A stretch of 64,000 nucleotides of DNA. Origin: Harmonia axyridis. Its lineage: Eukaryota > Arthropoda > Insecta > Coleoptera > Coccinellidae. The notes under the pieces were generated by a model. It did no database searches, was not told the DNA's origin, and saw only the letters and a list, made by a program, of their open reading frames with translations. Location: assembly GCF_914767665.1 (NCBI RefSeq), contig NC_059507.1:18478718-18542717 (forward strand). The letters are read 5' to 3'. Shown piece by piece: positions 46,689 through 58,357 of the stretch (positions are counted from its first letter, which is position 1; each line of letters begins with the position of its first letter). Made by a program: the position numbers and the translations under genes.

Positions 46689-46832
46689 AATTCCTCGATA
46701 TCAGTTCCGTCATCGTTCGGCAAAACACGCACGCACCTCTTACATCGTGGTCACGCGATCTATCAACCTTTCGCACCTTTCACTGCACACTCTGCACTGG
46801 TGTGTATTTTCCGAACGCAGTAATTGTGTGTT

Positions 46833-47045
46833 TCTGTTTTTGGTTTTGTGAGGAACTTCAAAATTGGAATATGAATTCAGATTCAGACCGTGAATTGTCA
46901 TTTGATGACAATTTCAATTAATAATTTATAATTTATGTCAACTTTGTCACCGCAAGAACAGAGAACATTATACTAGAAAATTGAAATTCCTGATTTCTCT
47001 ATGATCACCGTCGAGATTTTGCAATGTTGCCAAACATATTAGTAC
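46833..47045 (+). repeat. Harbinger-like 5' end, second copy
   Basis: Inverted copy of 32430-32640. Contains ATGAATTCAGATTCAGACCG, a start codon for MNSDSDRELSFDDNFN followed by a stop. The shared upstream region suggests a promoter/leader of one transposon family. Confidence 0.45.
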
Positions 47046-48370
47046 ATTTTTCCAATCTTCTCGAATTTCTGTGGTTTTAGCTATGTGGTCAACATAATAT
47101 TCTGCATGTGGCTTGAAATAATTGTTATCTTACCTTAAACTTGAACGCATGATTTCATCCAGATCGAATTCGTATTTTGAGATTATCGTGAAAACAAAAT
47201 GCCGAAAGGCCATATTCACTGAAGCCCTAGTAGTTGGTATATCGCTCATTAACGAATTTGATCATGGTACCTAATCGAAATCTGAAGTCACCCTGGAAAT
47301 TTCAAGTTGTAAGGTTGTTCTGTTTGAGATTTATTGTGTTTACGGCCAGGTAATAAAAACTATCATCGTGCCTAAATGATAAAGCAATCTACTCAGGAAA
47401 CGACCGTTAAAAAAACAGTCCATTTAATTTTTCTACTCAATTATTTTTCTTCATAGGAAACGGCACCTGCAGTTGCTTTACTTAATCACGTTATTATCCA
47501 TGTGAATCGGAACCGATTCGAAATAGGGAAAGTAGTCGAATTGCGGTGAGACGGCTTTTCAATTGAATACGTATTATCCAAGAACCATAACCGTTGCCAT
47601 CAGAACTAACGGAGAGAAAGCTGAAAAAAATCATTCCAGATGAATACTTTAGTGGTTTGGATAATGCAATCTGCACTATGACATCCTAATTAGAAAGAAT
47701 TAAAATCTTTTAACAGTGAATACCCATTTGGTGGCCACCACGTTTATTTACAAGTGTTCGATATTCATAATAATTCGTAGTTGTACCTAAATAATAATAA
47801 TAATAATAATAATAATGTTTATTCAACATAAATAAACATGGTGAGTTACAGAGGTTTTTAATTCTAAAATTAACTACCTGTGCGTAAATACAACTACTTA
47901 ACCTAAGAAGGTACGGAATATTTTTCATATATCGAAAAAAGCAGGAAAAAATCACGTATAGGTACAGTCGCTGCCAAATATGTTGGCAAGACTTTGGTTG
48001 CGCACAAAACTGAAGGAGGAGCTGATAAACCGAAGCGTTCCATTCAGTAGCGTACATATAAAGCATAACGAATTTCGAAGTGGTCCTATATATATATATA
48101 TATATTTATATATATAACTAAAAGTACCTGTTATAAAGGTAAACTTTTTCTATCTTTTCTTTTAATAAATGGTTCTACTCTCAATGTCAAATATTATCCT
48201 CTGATATTTTTTTTCGTTATCTCGAATAATTCATTGCCGATTCAATATATTCACCACGCCACTGAGTTAAGCAGTCTCGAAATCAGAACCAATGCCGTAA
48301 TAGTGCGAAGGAGATAGCATTATCTCTCTCTGCGCCTTAAATTTGCCATCTTATCGATGAAAATAGTAAT
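47046..48370. other. AT-rich sequence without recognisable genes
   Basis: Holds an (AAT)n tract at 47790-47816, possibly the tail of a short LINE on the minus strand, and a (TA)n tract at 48088-48116. Nothing else could be identified. Confidence 0.5.
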
Positions 48371-48760
48371 TTTTCGGCAACCGTCCGGGAAGTGCTCACT
48401 TTCCGGACGCTTTTTTTCTGAGAAAGTAGCATTTCCCGGCCTAGTCCGGAAAGTACGTACTTCCCGGACTAGGCCGGAAAAGAATCATAGAATCCATAGC
48501 AACCGAGATAACGGCTGACAGTTCATATGAAATTAGTTGTCAAAAATTTGCATGTTTTTTTATCGCAATCGCAATAAAATATGGAAAGCAGCAGCGATAG
48601 TGTTATTTTACATGGTTGCCGAAAAAATATTGTACGCAACACGCCCGAAAATGGTTTTTTTGGACTCACAGACTTCCAGGACTCGCTTACGCTCGTCCTG
48701 GAATTTTGTCTATTCGTCCAAAAAAACCCTATTTTCCGGACTTGTTACGTAAATTACTAT
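48371..48760 (+). mobile_element. GC-rich hairpin repeat (family H), copy 2
   Basis: Very similar to 39920-40310: same TTCGGCAACCGTCCGGG start, same internal palindromes, same AATTACTATT end. Forms an inverted pair with copy 3. Confidence 0.8.
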
Positions 48761-49170
48761 TACGTAACAAGTCCGGAAAATAAGGTTTTTTTGGACGAAT
48801 AGACAAAATTCCAGGACGAGCGTAAGCGAGTCCTTTCCAGGACTCGCTTACGCTCGTCCTGGAATTTTGTCTGTGAGTCCAAAAAAACCATTTTCGGGCG
48901 TGTTGCGTACAATATTTTTTCGGCAACCATGTAAAATAACACTATCGCTGCTGCTTTCCATATTTTATTGCGATTGCGATAAAAAAACATGCAAATTTTT
49001 GACAACTAATTTCATATGAACTGTCAGCCGTTATCTCGGTCTATGGATTCTATGATTCTTTTCCGGCCTAGTCCGGGAAGTACGTACTTTCCGGACTAGG
49101 CCGGGAAATGCTACTTTCTCAGAGAAAAAGTGTCCGGGAAGTGAGAACTTCCCGGACGGTTGCCGAAAAA
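48761..49170 (-). mobile_element. GC-rich hairpin repeat (family H), copy 3, inverted
   Basis: Reverse complement of copy 2, joined tail to tail through TACGTAACAAGTCCGG. The block GGACGAGCGTAAGCGAGTCC is repeated in inverted form at 48815-48860, adding a second palindrome inside this copy. Ends GGTTGCCGAAAAA at 49170. Confidence 0.8.
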
Positions 49171-50464
49171 TTAATATTTATGGACATGTTTCCTTTTCAG
49201 CAAAAAAAATCTCATTTAGTGTGCTCTCGGATAACAGAATCAGCTGTCGTACTAGCTGCTTGTCCTTTGCCATAATATCAAGGTTAACAAGATAACATAT
49301 GTAGAGAAGTTGAAATAACCTAATTTTGCTCTATCTTGAAGCTCTTTATGATTGAATATTATAGTAATTATCTTGGAAATCGCGAATTGATCTCTCAAAT
49401 CAAAATAGTTTAAACGAATCATAAATTTCAATGAAACAGATTTTATGAGAGAATGAAAATGAAACATATTACTACTACTCATAAGAGTTTTTCGGAATAT
49501 CTATCCTCTTGTTTAATACATTTCACACATAGATTTCGCACTTAATCTACAACCCTGCGAAGTTCACAACGTTTCTGACGCATTTCTGCACAACATAATT
49601 TTATTCTTTCGAATAAATAATCTGGAGGCTGGACGCAAATTTGATAGTTTTTTTCTTTCAAGATCTTCCAGACAGAAATCTAAAAACCTCCTTGGTGCCC
49701 ATTTTACCGGACCGTTCCTTCCAATCCATTGCACCTAAAAATATTCATTCATTAAGACCCGTTCATTCCGGTTATTAGTTATGAGCATGGCAGCCATTGA
49801 TTTGCAATCAGACATTTAGTCTGTTGGCCAGAGGCTTTCGTCCAATATTGAGCTATTGAGCGAACATTTCAATTCGCAAACCGCGATATTCTATATTTGA
49901 AAAAATAGGCGTAATTTCTTGATTTTAATTCTTGAGTTAATTCGGTAGATTCAAGAAAACGTAGGTACTATTACCTAAATGAGGGTTTTTTTGCTGGAAA
50001 GAAAACATAATTGATAATCTCTCATCATTGAAAAAATATGACTGAGTTTGTCTACTTCATTCATGACCTTACGAATACCGCAATTAGAATTTTTTGGCAC
50101 ACAGAACTTTCTATATTGTAGCAAATTTAATGCCGTGAGGTGAAATTTGATGTGGCTATAAGAATAAATGAAGTATAATTGATATGGAAAAACTTGCAAT
50201 ATTTCTTGAAATCAAGAAATGTTAAATTGAAGAATAATCATCAACATTTCAACCATGTGCTATATGATAGTTTTTGAACACACCCTGTATATTCACTTCA
50301 TTTCGATTCTCTCTTTCTCAAAATAATCAGGTTGTACCGGAACAGAGTAAATCCAACAAAAATCATTCATGCTTCAACGGTGTTATTATTATATATTAAT
50401 CCAATAAAATGAAATCGATCAGTAAGCAAAGTCCAAGCATCGAACGAAATTACTATCTTATAAA
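49171..50464. other. AT-rich sequence upstream of the host-type gene
   Basis: No coding signal. ACACACCCTGTATATTC at 50278-50294 resembles the ACACCCTGTA ends seen at 61180 and 61374, a common insect TE terminus. TTATATATTAATCC near 50388 could be a TATA region for the following gene. An out-of-frame upstream ATG lies at 50409. Confidence 0.4.
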
Positions 50465-51658
50465 ATGTTGTTGTGTTTAATTCACAGCCTGAAGCTGCAG
50501 TGGAATCTTATAATTATTCTGCCTTTGATAACATTAAGTAGTGTGAGGTGTTCTGATATCCGTACTCAGAATTATACTCAGCATGATTCTTTACATAGTG
50601 GCACGAGAAAAAGAGTGGAAAAAATATTAAACTTTCCCGTCACTCTCAGTTTCGGTGAAGAATCTACAACAAGAGGAGTTTATGCTAGCCTCAGCAGAAA
50701 CGACGAGAGAAATGATGAAAAAATCGATGATGGTCAGTTCGGAAAAAGGATCATTTTAGGCATCATAGAAAATTCTGATGAACCGATAACCCAATTACCA
50801 GACCAGAAAATAAGTCAAACAATAGTTAAGTTTTTTGACCAGGAAGATTACGATGGTATCAAAACGAACCCTATTGTGGTTGGTGATCCTTATGAAGATG
50901 ATGCTAATCAAAATGAAAAAACATTCAAACAGGAACAATCTTTTGCAACAAATAACGAAGAAAAATTTCAGGGGGATGAAAAGTACACTGACGTATATAA
51001 AGACAAAGAAAAAATTATAGAAGTTGAAGATACTGAACGAGTAATACAAAATGATTTGAAAAAAAAGAGTGATCATCAAAGTGAGGAATATAATGAAGAA
51101 TATGAAGATACAGAAATATTATCCACACACGTCAAAAAAAATGATACGCTTGGTCAAAAATATAGAGAAAATATACCTGCCAATCATAAAGAAACTTACA
51201 CAGACGTAGAATATCCAGATAATTACCCACAAACTCATAATGAAGAACCGCCCGCAATTCTATTAAAAGAGCCTCCCTTGAAAACTTCAAATGGGTCGAG
51301 TAAATATTATAACAGGGAATCAGCAAAGTCATCAGACATGAAAGATAATGTTTTTCGAGAAGACCAAAAGGGAACTGCTGACAATTCCCAAGAAAATTTG
51401 AAAAAAAATAGAAATGAAAAGTATGCATCTGGTAAAGGTCAAGAACAACACGAAGAACATCATGAGCGAAAGGAGGATAAGGGAATAAAAAATTATAAAG
51501 GATTCCATGAAGAATCGAAAAAAAAAAAAGGGCATCAGGATGAAGAAAAACATGGGAAGAAATATGCAGATAAAGGTGGCGAAGAAAAGAAACATCATGA
51601 AGAACATGAACACCATGGAGATTACAACAAAGGAGAAAAAGGAGAAAAAGGATATGAG
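50465..51658 (+). CDS. Secreted, charged, His/Glu/Lys-rich protein, 5' exon (DUF4779-like)
   Basis: The best host-gene candidate. The exon encodes 398 residues from ATG 50465. A signal peptide is evident (NLIIILPLITLSSVRC at about 14-29). The middle is acidic and disordered-looking. From about residue 320 the sequence is rich in H, K, E and G with repeated short blocks (EHHERKEDKG, KHHEEHEHHGDYNKGEKGEKG), resembling arthropod DUF4779 proteins, whose function is not known to me. The exon ends at a strong donor, GAG|GTGAGT at 51658/51659, in phase 0. Reading through would add 19 residues and stop at 51718. No downstream exon was found, so the gene is partial. Confidence 0.72.
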
Positions 51659-51685
51659 GTGAGTTATTCAATCAAATGTTTCATA

Positions 51686-51890
51686 ACAGGTAGAGCTGTG
51701 CCAAAGCATTGTGCTTAGTGCTTTTGAAAGCACTTGAAGCCTTTTTGTGCTCCCGAGCACTTTTTAAAATCGGTGCTTAGTGCTTAGTAATCGAAGCACT
51801 TTGACAAAAGGCACACAGAAGTACTCCCGAGCACTGAAGTGCTCGCGATTACTTTTGCGGATTACTAAGCACTTCCAAATTTTTGTTATA
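51686..51890. repeat. hAT-like terminal fragment or MITE
   Basis: Begins near AGAGCTGTGCCAAAGC and contains many AGTGCTT/AAGCACT repeats in both orientations, a layout common in hAT element ends. Both ends and the target duplication are unclear. It lies inside the presumed intron of the 50465 gene. Confidence 0.4.
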
Positions 51891-53302
51891 ACACGAATAT
51901 GCGCCGACGCCTTGATGATTGTCTACATAATCTGATTAGTCTTTGATGGTGTATTGAAATTCAATAGGTACACAATAAAGGTCTGACGCTGGCTCTTCTG
52001 TGTGAATTCAGTGTGCATTTATAAATCAGATAAGTTAAATTTAATAAAAAATCAATTCATTTCTTAGGCAGAAGGAGAATATGAAATTGAATTTTCAATC
52101 ATATCACATGATATTTCTTATAAATAAAGTATAAACAGTTTTATTATGATATTTTGAAATTGTACATTTCAATACTAATCTTATAGGTAAATGAGAAAGT
52201 TATTACAATTACCATCCCCTTTTTTTTCAACAATAAGAATTTTAATATTTGCATGATTGAAGAACAAAGTTCGATCAATAGTAGTTAGCCAGAATGTAAA
52301 CGATAAAATTGAATAATTTTCTGAAAATATGAATGCTTTGTGTCGACAATTGAATCAAATCACGATTCCTTTTTCTTAATCATATCTCTATTTTTTTTCT
52401 AATCATGCTTGCGTTGTATTCTACAAGTAAATTTAGTTTCCATATCTTGCTTTTTAGTTTTCAATATGAATATTTTCATATTTTAATGAAGCTATTTTGA
52501 TCTCGTAAAATAAGACTTTTTCTAAACCTTCGATTTTGTGATTCCAAAAATGATATCTTTGATTATATATGGATGCAAGATAATAACCTTTTGCTAGTAT
52601 ATTGTTATTTCACGGAATAAAGTCCGAAAAAATTTCTGTGATGTGTTCCCATAAAAATAAATATATAATCTGAATTATTTTTTATAGTGTTTCACATGAT
52701 ATTTTGAACAACCTTAATGAAATACTAAATTGGACAAAATAAACTTCACATTTATATTGGACATTTGCCGCTTGGGATTTCCAAACTATTCGAAGAAATT
52801 CAATAATGGGAATGAGTTTACATCTGTTTGTTCATTATAGAATTTCTTCAATAGTTTGGAAATCCCAGGCGTGGTGAACGTCCAATTCACCTTTAAAATT
52901 TATTAGGACCTATTTAGTATTTATGTTTCTTCAGGCAATGCTCATATTTTTGTCACTTAAATAAGCTCTGTTTTGTCAATCGAAATGTATATACCCTGAT
53001 TATGTCACAGTGTTGGTGAAACAATTGTCACAGACAGTAAGAGATTTGTGGAAATTACTTCGTTTTATTATTTTATTACTCCGAAAAATGTCCATCTGTG
53101 CGAGTTTCTTCAGTAGGTATTAGTAAGAATATTTCAACCGAATTTCAGAAGTGATTACGGCTGTCCGCTGTTACTGTCGGCACGTTTGATGATCTAATTA
53201 CCCATTTTTGTTGCTGGTAGACCCGAGGGTAGACCCGGGTGAACATATTTTTTTAGGATTTCTTCTATCTGAAGTTTTTTTCCGTGAATCGAACCAGAAT
53301 AT
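51891..53302. other. AT-rich intronic or intergenic sequence with one hairpin
   Basis: An inverted repeat at 52759-52808 and 52834-52883 (GGGATTTCCAAACTATT and its mirror) forms a long hairpin with a 25-base loop and looks like a small MITE. No genes were identified. Confidence 0.5.
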
Positions 53303-53492
53303 TCAGCCACTTCAATTTGTCTATGAAATTTCAGTTACATATATCATATTTTTTTTCCGCCGAATAAAATGCGAGATGTGAGATGATGTGAGATCTGTTT
53401 TTAATGAGATACCCTTTGTAGATTCACCCTTTGTAGTTGTTCTCGGCCGACAGCTACCAAAGAAGTTTTATGATTTTATTATGTTTACGTAT
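53303..53492 (+). repeat. Interspersed repeat R-A, copy 2, left part
   Basis: Matches copy 1 from its AGCCAC block to TTTTATTATGTTTA, then is interrupted by the inverted element 53501-56013. The right part continues at 56020. Confidence 0.62.
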
Positions 53493-53957
53493 AGTCCGAG
53501 AGCTGGCACGAATTTTTGGGTAGGTATTTGAGGTAAGCTGAAAACTTGTCAGATACCTCTCCTATTATATCCCAACTCGGAATTGCAGACCTGGCTGGTG
53601 AGTAGCGGGGCTAAATCAACCCCTAAATTTTTAAAAATATTATTTTTTTTCCCAAAAAATATATTTGAGCCACTACGCAATTTATATATGTTGCAGTGTA
53701 ATACTTAATGAATACGAAAAAAAAATAAGCCAGATAATTTAATCGGGGTTTTAACATTGCCAGACGCGTGCAAAAATATTTTGCAGAAAATTATAAAAAT
53801 GTTTTTGAGGCCGCTTGAAATTTTAATGGAGTGTTATTTATAACTAAAAAATAAGATTCCTAAAAAGACGGATCATTTCGGTGGGGCTTTCTACCTACCA
53901 GGTGATCAAACAAATAATGAATGGGTAGAGCCTGTAGTGCTATAGGCAAGCTGTAGT

Positions 53958-54404
53958 GTGAGAGAGAGGCCATCTTTATGTACGAGTTTACCTGGTTTTC
54001 ATGCATTAACAGGATGCGATTATAATCCATCATTTTTTCAAAAAGGCAAGGTAAGACCATACAAAAATTATCATGAAGCATTAGCAGATCTTGGAGTTGC
54101 GCATGTTACCGGTTCGCGTGATGAAATTTTGCCAGTCTTAGAACAATTAGTTTGCGAAATTTGTGGATTTAAAAATACATCAAATATAAGTGGAGCACGA
54201 TTCCTTAAATTTTGTGCGACTTACAAGGCCGACACTGAAGATGAACCTTTCAAGAACAAACTGAAAAATTGTGATCCCTCTACCTTACCTCCATGCAAAG
54301 CTGAGTTAAAACAACATCTTCTAAGAACGCAATACATAACAAGCATTTGGAGAAATGCATATTTGCGATTCCCCAGCTCCTTAACGCCTAATAGAAATGG
54401 ATGA
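53958..54404 (+). pseudogene. TE-like protein fragment with HALTGCDY motif, left arm
   Basis: Unrecognised protein. Landmarks are LPGFHALTGCDYNPSFF, DEILPVLEQLVCEICGF and LKQHLLRTQYITSIWR. Similar segments occur in large repeated, unannotated animal proteins as I remember them, but I cannot name the superfamily. The frame begins after a likely splice acceptor (CTGTAG at 53952-53957). It stops at 54402-54404 because TGG became TGA (the other copy reads NRNGWTLNEG); homology continues to about 54490 as LNENTLDFLWFDED. Confidence 0.62.
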
Positions 54405-54779
54405 ACACTCAATGAGAATACACTAGATTTTCTCTGGTTTGACGAAGACTGTATGCCGCAATTGGTATTCGACGCTGTTGTTCACGAGGAAACAATTTTT
54501 GTTCCAAAAATTTTTGTACAGGATTCATATTATTACCCCTACATTCAAAACTAAAAATTGTTTTTTTTTCTCTGGCAGTATTCTAAATCAAAATTCATAC
54601 GGAAATTTAAAATTTTTTCATCTTAAAATTACTAATAAATAATAAGGGTAATAAACAATAATTAAAATAAAAAATCGCAAAACCAGGTTCATAAAAATAT
54701 ACTAACTCTCCAGTAGTACAATTATTTCAAGTATAAAAAAATTAGAAATAAATTCTATTCATTTCACATCAGATATAAA

Positions 54780-55394
54780 TTAACATTCTTCGTCTGTGGA
54801 TTCTTCATCAGAAGTAACGAAATCTTCGGATTCATCTGTGTCAGATTCGCCATCCTCTACACCATCTGCGAAAAGAAATATATATTTATTTTTTTAATTA
54901 ATGCAGCAGTTGTTAAAAATAAACCATTTATTCTCACCTGCAGTATGATTTTCATCATCGTCATTTTCACTTTCCTCGTGAACAACAGCGTCGAATACCA
55001 ATTGCGACATACAGTCTCCGTCAAACCAGTGATAATCTAGTGTACCCTCATTAAGTGTCCATCCATTTCTATTAGGCGTTAAGGAACTGGGGAATCGCAA
55101 ATATCCATTTCTCCAAATGCTTGTTATGTATTGCGTTCTTAGAAGATGTTGTTTTAACTCATCTTTGCATGGAGGTAAGGTAGAGGGATCACAATTTTTC
55201 AGTTTGTTCTTGAAAGGTTCATCTTCAGTGTCGGCCTTGTAAGTCGTACAAAATTTAAGGAATCGTGCTCCATTTATATATGATGTATTTTTGAATCCAT
55301 AAATTTCGCAAACGAATTGTTCTAAGACTGGCAAAATTTCATCACGCGAACCGGTAACAAGCGCAACTCCAAGATCTGCTAATGCTTTATGATA
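54780..55394 (-). pseudogene. TE-like protein fragment, right arm, with a spliced last exon
   Basis: Same protein as in the left arm, without the TGA. The frame runs through NRNGWTLNEGTLDYHWFDGD to HEESENDDDENHTAG. A donor (CAG|GTGAGA, 54938/54937) and acceptor (TTTCGCAG, 54866) define a 72-base intron. Joining them gives an acidic end, DGVEDGESDTDES...DEEC, and a stop at 54780-54782. Without splicing the frame runs to 54894 with unrelated residues. A short insertion near 55390-55415 breaks the frame upstream, so this copy is also dead. Confidence 0.62.
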
Positions 55395-56019
55395 ATTTTT
55401 TTTTCATCAATATTTTGTATGGTCTTACCTTGCCTTTTTGAAAAAATGATGGATTATAATCGCATCCTGTTAATGCATGAAAACCAGGTAAACTCGTACA
55501 TAAAGATGGCCTCTCCCTCACACTATAGCTTGTCTATAGCACTACAGGCTCGTACCCATTCATTATTTGTTTGATCACCTGGCTCGTACCCATTCATTAT
55601 TTGTTTGATCACCTGGCAGGTAGAAAGCCCCACCGAAATGATCCGTCTTTTTGGGAATATTATTTTTTAGTTATAAATAACACTCCATTAAAATTTCAAG
55701 CTGCCTCAAAAACATTTTTTATAATTTTTTGCAAAATATTTTCGCACGCGTCTGACAATGTTAAAACTCCGATTACATTATCTGGCTTATTTTTTTTCGT
55801 ATTCATTAAGTATTACACTGCAACATATATAGATTGCGTAGTGCCTCAAATATATTTTTTGGGAAAAAAAAAATATATTTTTGAAAATTTAGGGGTTGAT
55901 TCAGCCCCGCTACTCACCAGCAGGTCTGCAATTCCGAGTCGGTATATAATAGGAGAGGTATCTGACAAGTTTCAGCTTGCCTAAAATACCTACCCAAAAA
56001 TTCGTGCCAGCTCTCCTAC

Positions 56020-56225
56020 TACTACTTTCTTCTAGAATCGCGGCGAATCTCAATGAACAATAAATTGATTCATTGAAACAGTCTAGGCATTCCAATTCCC
56101 AACCGTCTCGGTCAGATTTATAAAACTACGAAAATCTACCAATTGATTTCTTCCTACTAGAAATTTCATGGAAATGGAAGAGAACTACTAAACAATTCAG
56201 CTCAGAGTGTGGTCACCCTTTCATT
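56020..56225 (+). repeat. Interspersed repeat R-A, copy 2, right part
   Basis: Continues R-A from TTCTTCTAGAA to GTGTGGTCACCC. Confidence 0.6.
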
Positions 56226-57893
56226 ATTCTAAAAAAATATAAGTCTTGATTTTTAAAAACAACATGCGGTTGGTCCTCTCCGCTGCGTTCATCAACATTC
56301 CCTGCAATAAAAATCTCCAGACCGTCTTTATCGCTTGTTCAATAAATAACACATGGCAACCCAACCAATATACGCAGCATTGACTATTGCCCTAATTGAA
56401 AGAGGGATGAAATGTATTTCACAAAGACGAAAAACAACACTATATTCGCTTTCGAATTATGTGGAAGTTGTTTACACATTCAACATATTGAAAATTCCTA
56501 CGATTCTGCATTCGAAACTAGTAACTATTGAATGCCAAATGTTTTCGGCGGAACATATGTTTTCCCATTTAGTTTTCGAATCTTTGCGTGCGATCGAACG
56601 CAGTTGATATTTCTTGTGTCTTGGGAATGTGAAAATCAGATATATTACGTACAAGGGCGCAGATCTTTTTTTTTCCTGGGGGAGGGTAATAGAAAAAAAT
56701 TTTCAACGACATTGTTTACTCATATCTATAATGTGGGAAAAAGAGGTTTGATAATGAAGTTCGAACCAAATTACTCGAAGTAATTTTTTTTATTGATAAT
56801 TGGATTATTTCTATCTTATACTTATACTAGGGGTTCTTGAATTGGAGTTACGGAGTAAAATGAGAGTTTCTTTTTAAATTTTTCTGAACGACCAGAAAAA
56901 ATTCACCCTGTAGATTTGCATTCAAAATTAGGATATCACATGATGAAAACTTCAAATTGGAATATCTATGCCAATTCAAGTTGGATATCTTATGAAGGGA
57001 AGGCGCTATGAGAGAAAAATTTGAACTTTAACACCTATATCTCATAAACAAAGCGTTTGCGGATTCATCTTATGGGACTTTTTTTCTTAAAATGATCCGA
57101 GAAATCTGTATCTCTCTGTATTCATTTGTATCTCCAATTCAGAAACAACCTGTAGATATAGTCAATTCAAAACTGATGTCTTCACAAATAAATTGCAATG
57201 GGTCCGATTTTTTTACTGACGCGTTGATTTCAAAGAAAAGTGAATTGATCATTATTGGTCCATTTTATGGAGAAATTTTAGTTCTTCGTCTTCCCGAGAT
57301 TTCTGAAATTTTATATTTCGAAAATCTTGGGGGGTCAATTACCCCCAGTACTCCCCCAATTTCTACGCCCTTGATTACTTACGTAATAAATCAGAGATAC
57401 CTACAGCGTAAAAAGACATAAGGTAAATAGACACATTTCGTTTTATTCGATCTGACTTTTCTCCAAAAGCAGGCACGTAAAGTATTATTATTATTATTGT
57501 AGGTAAAATGATTTTATTACCGTTCCTACTTTTTTATGAAATGTGATATTTTGTGTTATATTTTTATTTTTATGCTTTAGTATAAATAAACATAATGTTT
57601 TTTTTGTTTTATTTAGGTTTTTTTTGACGTATGTACTTATATGTATTTGTTCAGTTTGGCTGTTGTATTTCATTCAAAACTATTTAAAAAAAAACAGTAT
57701 ATTATATATCAAAATATTTCAATGTTCTTTATTCACTGGAATTAAAATTTTTTTAAGCACGATTACAAGACATCATCGAAGCAGGTAATGTTTTTTGTTG
57801 GGGGGGGGGTAGGTTTGATTGATTCTTTTTCAGCAGGGGCGCTAAAAAATTCTTTGCTTCAGGCGCCAAAATTGCTAGCGCCGTCCCTGCTCA
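56226..57893 (+). mobile_element. Non-autonomous hAT-like element, left end lost
   Basis: Its outer parts are an inverted, diverged copy of 59168-60046 (for example CAACCCAACCAATATACG at 56355 and its mirror at 59820). Ends GCTAGCGCCGTCCCTG at 57893, matching the CAGGGCTGGCGCTAG terminus. It is longer than the other copy, with extra non-coding DNA between about 56780 and 57780. The left terminus is missing. Confidence 0.55.
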
Positions 57894-57910
57894 TAAAAGG
57901 TAGTTTTCTA

Positions 57911-58357
57911 CAGGTGCGTCAAGTTGGTGATCCACTCCTAGAATTTTGGTATCAAATTGTTTTGGGTATTTTGTGCCCATTTTGTGCCAATTTTTGCCGT
58001 ATAAAAAAAATTTTGTGCCCATTCAGTTTTCGAGATATTTCGATTTTTTCCCGTGAGCCACCAACTTGACGCTGTGATTCACACATGGAAATTTTAAATT
58101 TTTTTTATTTGGCTATTTTGTGCCCATTTTGTGCCAATTTTTGCCGTAAAAAAAAATTTTTGTGCCCATTCAGTTTTCGAGATATTTCGAGTTTTCCCCG
58201 TGAGTCACCAACTTGACTCTGTGACTCATACATGGAAATTTTCAATTTTTTTTATTTGGGTATTTTGTGCCCATTTTGTGCCAATTTTTGCCGTATGAAA
58301 AAAATTTTGTGCCCATTCAGTTTCCGAGATATTTCGAGTTTTCCCTGTGAGTCACTT
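57911..58357 (+). repeat. 147-bp tandem array, left inverted end
   Basis: Repeat landmarks TATTTTGTGCCCATTTTGTG recur at 57967, 58114 and 58261, exactly 147 bases apart. Each unit also has GTGAGTCACCAACTTGACGC and TTTTCGAGATATTTCGA. Confidence 0.92.

Larger units (their letters stand above)
53501..56013. mobile_element. Foldback-type inverted duplication of a TE-like gene
   Basis: Arms of about 1 kb begin GAGAGCTGGCACGAA at 53501 and mirror it at 55999-56013. The arms carry a shared TE-like coding region and flanking non-coding DNA, around a unique spacer (about 54500-54890). It is inserted in R-A. The target duplication could not be resolved. Confidence 0.72.

Noticed and set aside
47494..47676. 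A 60-codon minus-strand frame and similar short frames at 43-50 kb
   Set aside because: Short, low-complexity, and not supported by any motif.
47790..47900. (AAT)n tract as proof of an I- or CR1-type LINE 3' end
   Set aside because: Only the tail-like repeat is present, with no adjoining coding sequence to support the call.
50409..50480. Upstream ATG as the start of the secreted protein
   Set aside because: It is in another frame and stops after 23 codons. ATG 50465 gives the signal peptide.
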